Assembly (NCBI GenBank): GCA_963818205.1
Contig: CAWFRG010000015.1
Location: forward strand, 1-64,000
Direction of reading: 5' to 3'
DNA: 64,000 nt
Source of the DNA: CAVVYV01 sp963818205
GTDB lineage: Bacteria > Actinomycetota > Thermoleophilia > Solirubrobacterales > 70-9
The notes below the pieces were generated by a model. It was not told where the DNA came from, did not search any database, and worked only from the letters and a program-made list of their open reading frames with translations. Positions 30,381 through 40,690 of the stretch are shown in pieces; the first letter of the stretch is position 1, and every line of letters starts with the position of its first letter. The translations under genes and the position numbers were made by a program.

Positions 30381-31054
30381 GTGAACATCGGCTCGAGGTG
30401 CTTCCGGACGCGCCCGCGGTGCACCGGCGCGGCGCCGAGCTGATCGCGGAGGCGGCCCGCGCCGCGGTGGCCGAGCGCGGCCACTTCGCGATGGCGGCGA
30501 GCGGCGGCCGGGACCCGTGGCCGATGTACTCCCAGCTCGAGGACCACGACCTTCCCTGGGACCGGACGGAGATCTTCCAGGTCGACGAGCGGATCGCCCC
30601 CGCCGGCAGCGACGAGCGCAACCTCACCCACCTGATCGCCGCGCTCTCGATCGGTGCGCAGGGGTCGCTCCGCCCGATGCCGGTCACCGACGAGAACCTC
30701 GAGGCGGCGGCCGAGGACTACGCGGACTCGCTGCCCGAGGCCCTCGACCTTGCCCACCTGGGCCTCGGTGGCGACGGCCATACCGCCTCGCTCGTTCCCG
30801 GCGACCCGGTGCTCGAGGTCACCGACCGACGGGTCGCGCTCACCGGGGGCGAGTACCAGGGCGCCCGCAGGATGACCCTCACCTACCCGGAGCTGGCCAG
30901 GGTGCGGACACTGCTCTGGATCATCACCGGCGAGGAGAAGCGCGAGCCGCTCGCCAAGCTGCTTGCCCGGGACCCCTCGATCCCCGCCGGGCGGGTCGAG
31001 CCCTCGGGGGAGTCGCTGGTGCTCGCCGACCCCGCCGCGGCCGGCCAGGGCTGA
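30377..31054 (+). CDS. pgl: 6-phosphogluconolactonase
   Basis: 225 residues, hydrolysing 6-phosphogluconolactone. GTG 30377 overlaps the gnd stop (GTGA), so it is translationally coupled. Family motifs: FAMAASGGRDPWPMYSQL at the start, IFQVDERIAPAGSDERNLTH in the middle, and HLGLGGDGHTASLVPGDP, the SOL/DevB signature. The later RRMTLTYPELARVRTLLWII fits the C-terminal lobe. Unrelated to the BREX Pgl genes at the left end despite the shared symbol. Confidence 0.95.
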   Translation: MSEHRLEVLPDAPAVHRRGAELIAEAARAAVAERGHFAMAASGGRDPWPMYSQLEDHDLPWDRTEIFQVDERIAPAGSDERNLTHLIAALSIGAQGSLRPMPVTDENLEAAAEDYADSLPEALDLAHLGLGGDGHTASLVPGDPVLEVTDRRVALTGGEYQGARRMTLTYPELARVRTLLWIITGEEKREPLAKLLARDPSIPAGRVEPSGESLVLADPAAAGQG

Positions 31055-31064
31055 GCTATCCGCT

Positions 31065-31493
31065 TTAGCTCTTGCGCCAGCCGAAGTAGATGCTGCTGTG
31101 CGGGAAGTTCGGGCAGAAGCCGTAGGAGTCCTCGGGCTCGAATCCCCACTTTGAGATCTTCTCCCGGAGGCTGTCCGCGAGCTCAGTGTCCGTCTCCTTC
31201 ACCACGAGGGCTTTCCGTGGCCAGCGGTCCTTCTCGACCTTCAGCTTTCCACCGGGGGCGCTGCGGCGGGGGCCTCGCCGGTCCCGGGGCAATCACCGGC
31301 TGCGGCCAGCGCCCCTTCTTGTCCATCTCGGCGCGTAGCCTGCGATCCGGGCGATCCGGGGCGGTCCGGCGAGCGGGTCACCGGACGCACCAGGGGGCGC
31401 CGACCCGACGCCGCCGTACGTCTGCTGCAGCTTCTCGGCCTCGGCGATGATGTCGCCGAAATCGACCCCGGCGCCTTCCGCCGGGGCCTCCAT
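31065..31493 (-). CDS. Hypothetical protein with C-terminal PEDSYGF motif, probable frameshifts
   Basis: ATG 31493 comes 2 bases after the stop of the preceding small gene and reads MEAPAEGAGVDFGDIIAEAE, then KLQQTYGGVGS. Frame changes near 31340 and 31275 lead through RRLRAEMDKKGRWPQP to KLKVEKDRWPRKALVVKETD and the C-terminal FEPEDSYGFCPNFPHSSIYF. Corrected length is about 142. Unknown family. The EPEDSYGF segment repeats the RPEDSYGF of the gene just upstream, suggesting a duplicated small domain. Soluble, no signal peptide, no catalytic motif seen. Confidence 0.5.
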
Positions 31494-31495
31494 CT

Positions 31496-31732
31496 CTATC
31501 TCGTCGCTTGGGTGCGGTCGACCTCGACCGGGCCGAACCGCTTCGGCTCGACCGGGGGCTCGAGCTTGGAGCCGGGCCTGCTCGTACTCGGGGCGGTCGC
31601 GGTAGAGGTAGAGCACCGCGGTGCCCTCGCGGATCCTCATCGGCAGGAAGCCGTAGCTGTCCTCGGGCCGCAAGCGAGCTGCCGGATGTACGACACCGGG
31701 TCGAGGGTGCGGACGTCATCGATCACGGTCAC
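31496..31732 (-). CDS. Small hypothetical protein coupled to a flavoprotein, probable frameshifts
   Basis: GTG 31732 overlaps the TGA of the upstream FAD oxidoreductase gene (GTGA), indicating coupling. The text VTVIDDVRTLDPVSYIRQLA, after a frame change near 31670, is followed by LRPEDSYGFLPMRIREGTAV, then LYLYRDRPEYEQARL and, after another change, KLEPPVEPKRFGPVEVDR and a stop at 31496. About 78 residues. It shares the PEDSYGF motif with the next gene. I do not recognise the family. Co-translation with a flavoprotein suggests a linked function, not a known one. Confidence 0.5.
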
Positions 31733-32970
31733 TTCGGGGTGGCCGCCTCCGCCTCGCTCGCGGCGGGCTCGGATTTGAACCAGCGCGCCAAGCGCTCCTT
31801 GCTCACCACCTGGGAGGGCTCCACCAGGCGGCTGAAGGAGTCGCGGAGGTCCTGTCCGGCGTCTGGCTCCGTTGCCCAGCCCCGGAACAGGTTCTCCGAC
31901 TCGGGTCGCGGGAAGCGGCCCCAGGAAAACGACCAGTCGTAATGCTCGGCGGCGCGGGCGTCGCGCCACTGCTCGTAGCCGGCAAGGCTGGGATCCGAAG
32001 CCGACAGCTGCTCCGCGATGTAGATCGCCTGCTCGACCGCGTCGCAGATTCCCTGCGCGGTCCCCGGGTGCTTGAAGTGGCAGGCATCGCCGAGCAGCGC
32101 CCAGCCGGGACCATTCGGGGTCCGGTAGAAGCCGCGCATCAACGACTCCGGGGCGACGATCAGATCGCTGACCATCTCGGCGCGATCCAGATCCCCTGGT
32201 GGGATCGACTCCGGGAATCGCCGGAGCACCTCGAGGTAGCGGCGAGCGCGCTCCTCCTTGGTCCCACGGGTGAACTCGGCGTCGCCGGTTGCGACCAGAA
32301 GGTGGAGCCCGTCCTCAACCGCCCAGCGGCTGATCATCGCGTCCTCCCTGATGTCGAGGGTGCCGTAGCCGTTGTCGGGGATCCCGGCCCAGTAGGCGAA
32401 CAGGAAGGAGATCTCGCCCTGCTGTGGACGCTCCTTCTCGACGCCGAGTCGGCCGGCGACGGTCGAGCCGCGGCCGTCGGCGCCGAACACCCACCTGGCG
32501 CCGATCCGTTCCCCGCTCTCGAGCACCACCCCGGCGACCGGGTCCTCGTCGGTGCCGGAGCCGATCAGCTCGACGACCCGCTCGCCGAAGCGACCCTCGG
32601 CCCCCGCGGCAAGGGCAGTATCGACGATCGCCTTGTCGAGGGCCGAGCGGCGCGGCCCCATTGCCCGGTCGAACCCGTCGATCGGAGTGAATTTTCCGGC
32701 GGTGTCGTGTCCGAGCCCGGATATCCGCCACTCGAGCAGCGGCACCTCGTGGGCGGCCCGCAGGGTGTCAAGGACGCCGAGCTGCTCGAACCGGGCCACG
32801 GTGTTTGGGAAGCAGAAGTGCGTCGAGACCGTCTCGCTCGGGAAGCTGTCGCGGTCCACCACCAGCACGTCCCAGCCGCGTTCGGCCAGAGCGATCGCCA
32901 GGCTCGATCCCGCACAACGAGCGCCGACGATGACCGCGTCGTATTCCTTCTCCCCAGTCACGATCGTCAC
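31729..32970 (-). CDS. FAD-dependent oxidoreductase (PHBH/geranylgeranyl-reductase-like)
   Basis: About 413 residues. GTG 32970 or 32961 starts just before the FAD-binding strand EYDAVIVGARCAGSSLAIAL (GxGxxG variant with GARCAGS). VVDRDSFPSETVSTHFCFP lies where group A flavin monooxygenases bind FAD. GARWVFGADGRGSTVAGRLG is the DG motif, and LLGDACHFKHPGTAQGICDA is the second FAD motif (GD), giving a PHBH-fold monooxygenase or reductase. The C-terminal 70 residues have an aromatic-rich HYDWSFSWGRFPRPE segment. The substrate is unknown. The stop overlaps the small downstream gene. The SnoaL-like gene lies 40 bases upstream on the same strand. Confidence 0.88.
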   Translation of the reverse strand: MTIVTGEKEYDAVIVGARCAGSSLAIALAERGWDVLVVDRDSFPSETVSTHFCFPNTVARFEQLGVLDTLRAAHEVPLLEWRISGLGHDTAGKFTPIDGFDRAMGPRRSALDKAIVDTALAAGAEGRFGERVVELIGSGTDEDPVAGVVLESGERIGARWVFGADGRGSTVAGRLGVEKERPQQGEISFLFAYWAGIPDNGYGTLDIREDAMISRWAVEDGLHLLVATGDAEFTRGTKEERARRYLEVLRRFPESIPPGDLDRAEMVSDLIVAPESLMRGFYRTPNGPGWALLGDACHFKHPGTAQGICDAVEQAIYIAEQLSASDPSLAGYEQWRDARAAEHYDWSFSWGRFPRPESENLFRGWATEPDAGQDLRDSFSRLVEPSQVVSKERLARWFKSEPAASEAEAATPK

Positions 32971-33010
32971 AAGGCTAGCTCTGGTCGCGGGAGATTGGGT
33001 GTGAGCCCGC

Positions 33011-33412
33011 TCACCCGCCTTCCAGAGCGGCCCGAGCTTCCTCCCCGTCCCGGTAGGTCTCAAAACGAACGGCGAGCCCGTCCCGGAAGGTCCAGAGGTG
33101 CGCTCCGCTCGCCCGGATCTCCGCTCCGCTGCCCTTGCCCCGGCCCGACCAGCGGACCCGCACCAGAATCCGGTCCCCCGATTGGAGGAACTCCTCCGCC
33201 TCGATGGTCAGCGGACGCTCCCAGGCGCTCAGCCATTCGCGCATCGCGGCAACGAACTCCTCATGGCTCCGTACCCTGATCGGCTCCCCCATGCCGATGT
33301 TCTCGCTCTTCATCGCTCGATCGAAGATGTCGCCGTGCGAGAAGTCCCCGCGCGCCCACTGTCGGTAGAGGGCCTGGAGTCTCTCGAGGTCAGTCGCGCC
33401 GGAGCTCTCCAC
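33011..33412 (-). CDS. SnoaL-like (NTF2-fold) protein
   Basis: 133 residues. Starts MESSGATDLERLQALYRQWA, with FSHGDIFDRAMKSENIGMGE, HEEFVAAMREWLSAWERPLT, DRILVRVRWSGRG and AHLWTFRDGLAVRFETYRDG, which is the cone-shaped NTF2/SnoaL pattern ending in the RFETYRD helix-strand. Members are cyclases, isomerases or of unknown activity. It overlaps the end of the upstream methyltransferase-like gene by 23 bases and precedes the flavoprotein, suggesting a small operon. Confidence 0.85.
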   Translation of the reverse strand: MESSGATDLERLQALYRQWARGDFSHGDIFDRAMKSENIGMGEPIRVRSHEEFVAAMREWLSAWERPLTIEAEEFLQSGDRILVRVRWSGRGKGSGAEIRASGAHLWTFRDGLAVRFETYRDGEEARAALEGG

Positions 33413-33923
33413 GCTTCAGTTGTACCCGAGGGATCCAACGGGGGACGGCTCGCCTGTAGTCCTCGTACTCGGTGCCGAAGCGGGCGACCAGGCCGGGCTC
33501 CTCGATCAGGGGGATGTAGATGAAGTTGGCAAGGGCGAAGAAACCGAAAACGGCCAGGATCGATGGGGAGCCCAGGATCGCCGACTCGCCCAGCAGCACC
33601 AGGCCCACCCCGGTGATCATCGGGTTCCGGACCCGCCGGTAGGGGCCGCGGACGACCAGCTTCCGGGTCGGATCCCAGGGGGCGAGCGTTCCCTCGCCCT
33701 CGCTCCCGACCAGGGAGATCGTCTCGTAGGCGAGCCGGAGCCCGGCCAGGACCGCGACTGTCCCGCCGATCACCGGTAGGGCCGCGGCCACCCCCGGCAG
33801 GCTCCAGCCGACCTCGGTCCCGTACCCGATCACCAGCAGCGCCGGGATCACGATCGCCACGCTTGTCGGCAAAAGCAGGACCGAGAGGAGCTGGCGCCAG
33901 AGGGGAGGACTCACCTGCCCCAC
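33390..33923 (-). CDS. Isoprenylcysteine/phospholipid methyltransferase-family membrane protein
   Basis: 177 residues with four or five hydrophobic helices: LLSVLLLPTSVAIVIPALLV, VAAALPVIGGTVAVLAGLRL, MITGVGLVLLGESAILG and LAVFGFFALANFIYIPLI. The conserved core LVVRGPYRRVRNPMITG followed by EEPGLVARFGTEYEDYRRAV is the ICMT/PEMT signature for S-adenosylmethionine binding. It probably methylates a lipid or small molecule at the membrane. It leads a minus-strand group with the SnoaL-like and FAD genes. Confidence 0.85.
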   Translation of the reverse strand: MGQVSPPLWRQLLSVLLLPTSVAIVIPALLVIGYGTEVGWSLPGVAAALPVIGGTVAVLAGLRLAYETISLVGSEGEGTLAPWDPTRKLVVRGPYRRVRNPMITGVGLVLLGESAILGSPSILAVFGFFALANFIYIPLIEEPGLVARFGTEYEDYRRAVPRWIPRVQLKRGELRRD

Positions 33924-34008
33924 GATATGCGGGTCGGTCGGCCTTGACTCAGAGCGCCGTCTACGGCGTATCTTGGCTCGACTACTACCGCGAAAGTTGA
34001 GCGAAGAG

Positions 34009-35001
34009 ATGAATCAGAGAAAGCTTGGATCCCTCGACGTCTCCGCCCTCGGCCTTGGCTGCATGGGCATGTCCGCCCACATCTATGGCACCACCGACGA
34101 TGAGGAGTCGATCGCCACGATCCAGCGGGCGCTCGAGCTCGGGATCAACTTCCTCGACACCGCCCAGATCTACGGCCCGCTCACCAACGAGCTGCTTGTC
34201 GGCCGAGCGATCGAGGGAAAGCGCGACGAGTACGTGATCGCGACCAAGTTCTCTCGCCGGATGGACAACGCGGTCCCGGGCGACATGTCCACCGTTGGCC
34301 CGCGCGACGGCTCCGCCGAGTGGGTGAAGAGCTCGATCGAGGGCTCGATGCAGCGGCTCGGCACCGACCACGTCGACCTCTACTACCAGCATCGCATGGA
34401 CCCGGATACGCCGATCGAGGAGACGGTCGGCGCGATGGCCGAGCTCGTCCAGGAGGGGAAGATCCTCCACATCGGGCTGAGCGAGGCCGCCCCGGAGACG
34501 ATCCGGCGGGCGCACGCCGTCCACCCGATCACCGCCGTGCAGACCGAGTACTCGGTCTTCGCGCGTCAGCCGGAGGCGGAGGTGCTGCCGACCTGCCGCG
34601 AGCTCGGGATCGGCTTCGTCTCCTACTCGCCGCTCGGGCGTGGCTTTCTCACCGGCCGCTTCTCCTCGACCGATGAGCTTGCCGAGGACGATTTCCGACG
34701 GACCCAGCCCCGCTTCCAGGGCGAGAACCTGGAAGCGAACCGCCGGATCGTTGCGAAGCTCGAGGAGATCGCGGCCGAGAAGGAGATCACCCCGGCCCAG
34801 CTCGCGATCGCCTGGGTGTTGGCCCAGGGAGAGGACATCGTTCCGATTCCGGGGACCAAGCGGCGCAAGTACCTCGAGGAGAATGCCGGTGCGGCCGATG
34901 TCGAGCTCTCCGACGAGGACCTCTCCCGGATCGAAGCGGAGCTGCCGGAGACCGCCGGCGAGCGCTACGACGAGGCGGGAATGGCCGCCGTCAACCGCTA
35001 G
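34009..35001 (+). CDS. Aldo/keto reductase
   Basis: 330 residues, NADPH-dependent. ATG 34009 follows GAAGAG. Motifs: LGLGCMGMSAHIYG, the catalytic tetrad with Asp and Tyr in FLDTAQIYGPLTNE, Lys in IATKFSRRMD and His in LYYQHRMDPDTPIE; NADP site SPLGRGFLTG and VPIPGTKRRKYLEEN. Closely resembles the AKR13/YakC-type group. It reduces aldehydes or ketones, substrate unknown. Its stop overlaps the convergent rpiA stop by 11 bases. Confidence 0.93.
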   Translation: MNQRKLGSLDVSALGLGCMGMSAHIYGTTDDEESIATIQRALELGINFLDTAQIYGPLTNELLVGRAIEGKRDEYVIATKFSRRMDNAVPGDMSTVGPRDGSAEWVKSSIEGSMQRLGTDHVDLYYQHRMDPDTPIEETVGAMAELVQEGKILHIGLSEAAPETIRRAHAVHPITAVQTEYSVFARQPEAEVLPTCRELGIGFVSYSPLGRGFLTGRFSSTDELAEDDFRRTQPRFQGENLEANRRIVAKLEEIAAEKEITPAQLAIAWVLAQGEDIVPIPGTKRRKYLEENAGAADVELSDEDLSRIEAELPETAGERYDEAGMAAVNR

Positions 35002-35662
35002 CGGGCACGAACCGTTCGACCTCATCCCCGCGGCCGACGAGCACCTCGGTGACCATCGAGGCGGGGAAGAGGCCGTGGTCGACGACGCCCGGGATCGCCG
35101 AGAGCATCGTCGCGAGCTCGGCCGGGTCATTGACCTTGCCGAGGTAGTCGGCGATCATGCCGCCGTCGGGGCTGACCGGCGCGCCGTCCCGCAGCGCCAC
35201 CTCGCCCAGCTCGCCGGCCACTCGGAGCAGGGTCGAGGCGAGCCCGAAGGGGTAGAGCTCCAACGGGATCGGGGCGCCGATCCGCTCCACCGGCTTGCTC
35301 GAGTCGGCGATCACGACGAAGCGCTCGGCGGCCGCGGCGACGATCTTCTCCCGGGTGTGGGCGCCGCCGCCGCCCTTGACCAGCCAGCCGTCCGGCGCGA
35401 CCTGGTCGGCGCCGTCGATCGCGATGTCGAGGGCCTCGATCGTGTCGAAGCGCTCGACCACGATCCCCAGCTCGCGAGCGTGCTTCTCGGTCGCCGGCGA
35501 GGTCGCCACGCAGGTCAGATCAAGGCCGCGTTCGGCGAGCGCCGGCAGCAGGTGGGCGACGGTGGAGCCAGTCCCGAGCCCGACCGCCATCCCGTCCTCG
35601 ACCAGCTCGGCGGCCGCCTCGGCGGCGATCCTCTTCTCGGTGTCCAGATCCGGCTCGGTCAC
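34991..35662 (-). CDS. rpiA: Ribose-5-phosphate isomerase A
   Basis: 223 residues from GTG 35662 (VTEPDLDTEKRIAAE); longer starts upstream lack similarity. It interconverts ribulose and ribose 5-phosphate. Motifs: VGLGTGSTVAHLL phosphate loop, IAIDGADQVAPDGWLVKGGG with the catalytic Asp, GGAHTREKIVAAAAERFVVI with Lys, and ADSSKPVERIG. Divergent from tkt across about 90 bases, which fits coordinated control of the non-oxidative branch. Confidence 0.94.
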   Translation of the reverse strand: MTEPDLDTEKRIAAEAAAELVEDGMAVGLGTGSTVAHLLPALAERGLDLTCVATSPATEKHARELGIVVERFDTIEALDIAIDGADQVAPDGWLVKGGGGAHTREKIVAAAAERFVVIADSSKPVERIGAPIPLELYPFGLASTLLRVAGELGEVALRDGAPVSPDGGMIADYLGKVNDPAELATMLSAIPGVVDHGLFPASMVTEVLVGRGDEVERFVPASG

Positions 35663-35753
35663 AACGGTGGAATCTATGTCCCCCGGGTAAGCGGAGGGCC
35701 AGAGGCGTGAACGGGCAAGGGCGTAGGATCGAGCCGAGACCCGAGGAGGCCAG

Positions 35754-37838
35754 ATGGCTGTCACCGCTGAACGCCGAACCGACATCGAGCAGCTCTGCAT
35801 CAACACGATCCGCACCCTCTCGATCGACGCGATTCAGAAGGCCAATTCGGGCCATCCCGGGACGCCGATGGCCCTGGCGCCGGTCGCCTACGTCCTCTGG
35901 CAGCGCTTTCTCCGCTTCGATCCCGAGAACCCGATCTGGCCGAATCGCGACCGCTTCGTCCTCTCCAACGGTCACGCCTCGATGCTCCTCTACTCGCTCC
36001 TGTATCTGACCGGCGTCCGGGCGGTCGACCCTGATTACGAGGTGGTGGGCGAGCCCGCGGTCAGTCTCGACGACATAAAGCGCTTCCGCCAGCTCGGCTC
36101 GAAGTGCCCGGGGCATCCCGAGTACCGGTTGACCTCCGGGGTCGAGACGACCACCGGCCCGCTCGGCCAGGGGATCGCGACCAGCATCGGGATGGCGATC
36201 GCCTCCAAGTGGATGGCGGCGCGCTTCAACCAAATCGGCTTCGAGCTCTTCGACTTCGACGTCTACGCCTTCGCCGGCGATGGCGACTTCATGGAGGGTG
36301 TCTCGAGCGAGGCCGCCTCGCTCGCCGGGCACCAGCGGCTCGACAACCTCTGCTGGGTCTACGACAACAACCACATCACGATCGACGGGCGTACCGAGAT
36401 CACCTATTCGGACGACGTCGCCGCCCGCTTCATGGGCTACGGGTGGAACGTCACCCGGGTAGGCGACGCCAACGACCTCGAGCTGCTCACCAGGGCTTTT
36501 GACGAATTCAAGGCGGAGGACGGACGTCCGACGTTGGTCATCGTCGATAGCCACATCGGCTATGGCTCGCCGCACAAGGTCGACACCGCCGAGGCCCACG
36601 GCGAGCCACTCGGCGAGGAGGAGGTGCGCGAGACGAAGCGGGCCTATGGCTGGCCCGAGGACGCGGAGTTCCTGGTCCCCGATGGCGTCTCCGAGCACTT
36701 CGCCGAGGGGATCGGCAGGCGAGGCTCGGAGCTGCGCTCGGCATGGGAAGAGCTGTTGTCGGGGTACGCCGTGGAGGAGCCGGATCTGGCGGGCGAGCTC
36801 AAGGCGATGCAGCGCCGGGAGCTGCCGGAGGGCTGGGACACCGATCTCCCCGGCTTTGAGGCCGACGAGAAGGGAATCGCTACCCGCAAGGCCTCGAACA
36901 AGGTCGAGAACGCGATCGCCGAACGGGTGCCGTGGTTGCTCGCCGGCTCGGCCGACCTCACCGGCTCCACCTCGGTCGGCCTCGACGGCGCGGAGAACTT
37001 CGAGCCCGAGAGCCGCGCCGGGCGCCAGATCCATCTCGGGATCCGGGAGCACGGCTCGGCGGCCCTCTCCAACGGCCTCTCGCTCTCGAAGCTGCGGCCG
37101 CTGTGGTCCACCTACCTCACCTTCTCCGACTACGCCAAGCCTGCGATTCGGCTCTCCGCCCTGATGGAGCTGCCGGTGATCCACCTCTTCACCCACGATT
37201 CGATCGGGCTCGGCGAGGACGGTCCCACCCACCAGCCTGTGGAGCACCTGGCGGGGCTGCGGGCTATCCCCGGGCTCGACGTGATCCGCCCCGCCGACGC
37301 CAACGAGGTGACCGAGGCCTGGCGCGCGGCGATGGACCGCCACCATCAGCCCGCCGCCCTGGTGCTCACCCGCCAGAACGTGCCCGTCCTCGACCGCTCG
37401 CGTTACGCATCGGCCGAGGGCCTCCGCCGCGGCGGCTACGTCCTCGCCGACCCCGACGGGGCCGACCCCGAGGTGATCCTGATCGCGACCGGCAGCGAGG
37501 TGGCGCTCGCGACCGCCGCCCACGAGCAGCTGGTCTCGGACGGGATTCGCTCGCGGGTGGTCAGCCTCCCCTGTTGGGAGCTCTTCGACCGCCAGGACCA
37601 TGCCTATCGCGATACCGTCCTGCCCCCGGAGATCAAAGCGCGGGTCTCGGTCGAGGAGGCCTCGACGGTGGGCTGGGATCGCTGGGTGGGTCCGAGTGGG
37701 AGGATGATCGGGATGCACACGTTCGGCTCCTCCGCTCCGCTCAAGGACGTCCAGAGCAGGTTCGGCTTCACCCCGGACAAGGTCGCGGAGGCCGCCCGGG
37801 AAGTCTTGGCGGGCGTCAACGAAGGGAGTGGGTCGTGA
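35754..37838 (+). CDS. tkt: Transketolase
   Basis: 694 residues, TPP- and metal-dependent, moving two-carbon ketol units. ATG 35754 follows a GAGGAGG. N-terminal: NSGHPGTPMALAPVAYVLW with the catalytic His, LSNGHASMLLYSLLYLTG, GPLGQGIATSIGMAIA, then the TPP motif GDGDFMEGVSSEAASLAG to NNHITIDG. Pyrimidine domain: RQIHLGIREHGSAALSNGLS, THDSIGLGEDGPTHQPVEHL. C-terminal: LIATGSEVALATAAHEQL, and GMHTFGSSAPLKDV. Intact over full length. Stop overlaps the tal start (GTGA). Confidence 0.97.
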   Translation: MAVTAERRTDIEQLCINTIRTLSIDAIQKANSGHPGTPMALAPVAYVLWQRFLRFDPENPIWPNRDRFVLSNGHASMLLYSLLYLTGVRAVDPDYEVVGEPAVSLDDIKRFRQLGSKCPGHPEYRLTSGVETTTGPLGQGIATSIGMAIASKWMAARFNQIGFELFDFDVYAFAGDGDFMEGVSSEAASLAGHQRLDNLCWVYDNNHITIDGRTEITYSDDVAARFMGYGWNVTRVGDANDLELLTRAFDEFKAEDGRPTLVIVDSHIGYGSPHKVDTAEAHGEPLGEEEVRETKRAYGWPEDAEFLVPDGVSEHFAEGIGRRGSELRSAWEELLSGYAVEEPDLAGELKAMQRRELPEGWDTDLPGFEADEKGIATRKASNKVENAIAERVPWLLAGSADLTGSTSVGLDGAENFEPESRAGRQIHLGIREHGSAALSNGLSLSKLRPLWSTYLTFSDYAKPAIRLSALMELPVIHLFTHDSIGLGEDGPTHQPVEHLAGLRAIPGLDVIRPADANEVTEAWRAAMDRHHQPAALVLTRQNVPVLDRSRYASAEGLRRGGYVLADPDGADPEVILIATGSEVALATAAHEQLVSDGIRSRVVSLPCWELFDRQDHAYRDTVLPPEIKARVSVEEASTVGWDRWVGPSGRMIGMHTFGSSAPLKDVQSRFGFTPDKVAEAAREVLAGVNEGSGS

Positions 37839-38911
37839 AGGCAACTGAGAAGCTCCACCAACTCGGCCAGAGCCTCTGGCTCGACAACATCACCCGGACG
37901 ATCCTCGACGACGGCACCCTCGAGGGCTACATCTCCGATCTCTCGGTCACCGGGCTCACCTCGAACCCGACGATCTTCGACAAGGCGATCAGCGGCGGCG
38001 ACGCCTACGACGAGCAGATCACCGAGCTGCGGAGCTCCGGCGCCGAGGGCGAGCAGCTCTTCTTCGAGCTCGCGCTCACCGACCTGAACCGGGCGGCGAA
38101 GCTGTTCGAGCCGATCCACGAGCGCACAGACCGGGTCGACGGCTGGGTCTCGCTCGAGGTCTCGCCGCTCCTCGCCGACGACGCGGAGAAGTCGATCGAG
38201 CAGGCCGCGGAGCTCCACGAGCGCGCCGAGTCCAACATCTTCATCAAGATCCCCGGCACCGAGGCCGGTCTGACGGCGATCGAGGAGTCGATCTTCGCCG
38301 GGGTCCCGATCAACGTCACCCTCCTCTTCTCCACCGACCACTACGAGGCGGCGGCGGACGCCTACATGAAGGGTGTCGAGCGCCGGATCGGCAAGGGCCT
38401 CGACCCCGCGGTGCCCTCGGTCGCCTCCATCTTCCTCAGCCGCTGGGACGTCGCCGTTGCCGACCAGGTCCCAGCCGAGCTCAAGAACAGGCTCGGGGTT
38501 GCGGTCGGGAAGCGGACCTATCGCGCCTACCGGGAGCTGCTCGACTCAGACCGCTGGCAGGGGCTCGAGAACGAGGGCGCCCGCGCCCAGCGCCTGCTCT
38601 TCGCCAGTACCGGCACCAAGGATCCCGAGGCCTCCGACACCCTCTACATCGAGGCGCTCGCCGCGCCGAACACGATCAACACGATGCCGGACAAGACCCT
38701 GCTCGCCTTCGCCGACCACGGCGAGGTCGGCGAACCGATCCCGGCCGACGGCGGCGACGCCTCACGGACGCTCGCCGAGTTCGCCGAGGCCGGCGTCGAT
38801 ACCGATGAACTGGCCACCCGGCTGCAGGTGGAGGGCGCCAAGGCCTTCGCCGACTCCTGGCGCGAGCTGCTCGAGACGATCAAGTCCGAGTCCGCGCGAC
38901 TCGCCGCCTAG
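37835..38911 (+). CDS. tal: Transaldolase
   Basis: 358 residues from GTG 37835, coupled to tkt by a GTGA overlap. Transfers dihydroxyacetone units through a Schiff base. Motifs: SLWLDNITRTILDDGTLEGY, VTGLTSNPTIFDKAIS, ADDAEKSIEQAAELHERAES, the Schiff-base Lys in NIFIKIPGTEAGLTAIEES, INVTLLFSTDHYEAAADAYM and ASIFLSRWD; C-terminal YIEALAAPNTINTMPDKTL. This is the longer actinobacterial/cyanobacterial TalB-like type (TAL-PGI-like subgroup), here separate from pgi, which follows 32 bases later. Confidence 0.96.
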   Translation: MKATEKLHQLGQSLWLDNITRTILDDGTLEGYISDLSVTGLTSNPTIFDKAISGGDAYDEQITELRSSGAEGEQLFFELALTDLNRAAKLFEPIHERTDRVDGWVSLEVSPLLADDAEKSIEQAAELHERAESNIFIKIPGTEAGLTAIEESIFAGVPINVTLLFSTDHYEAAADAYMKGVERRIGKGLDPAVPSVASIFLSRWDVAVADQVPAELKNRLGVAVGKRTYRAYRELLDSDRWQGLENEGARAQRLLFASTGTKDPEASDTLYIEALAAPNTINTMPDKTLLAFADHGEVGEPIPADGGDASRTLAEFAEAGVDTDELATRLQVEGAKAFADSWRELLETIKSESARLAA

Positions 38912-38943
38912 GACGGCGCCGCGGCGGGTTAGGCTGCGGGCTC

Positions 38944-40590
<1,647 letters not shown>

Positions 40591-40690
40591 GCCCTCCGCG
40601 AGCGACCCCCGGTTCGGCGTCCGCGAGTGAACCGCTCGCTGACCCTGCGCGTAGACAGCCCGAGGAAGTTTGACCACAGGAGGGAATCCG

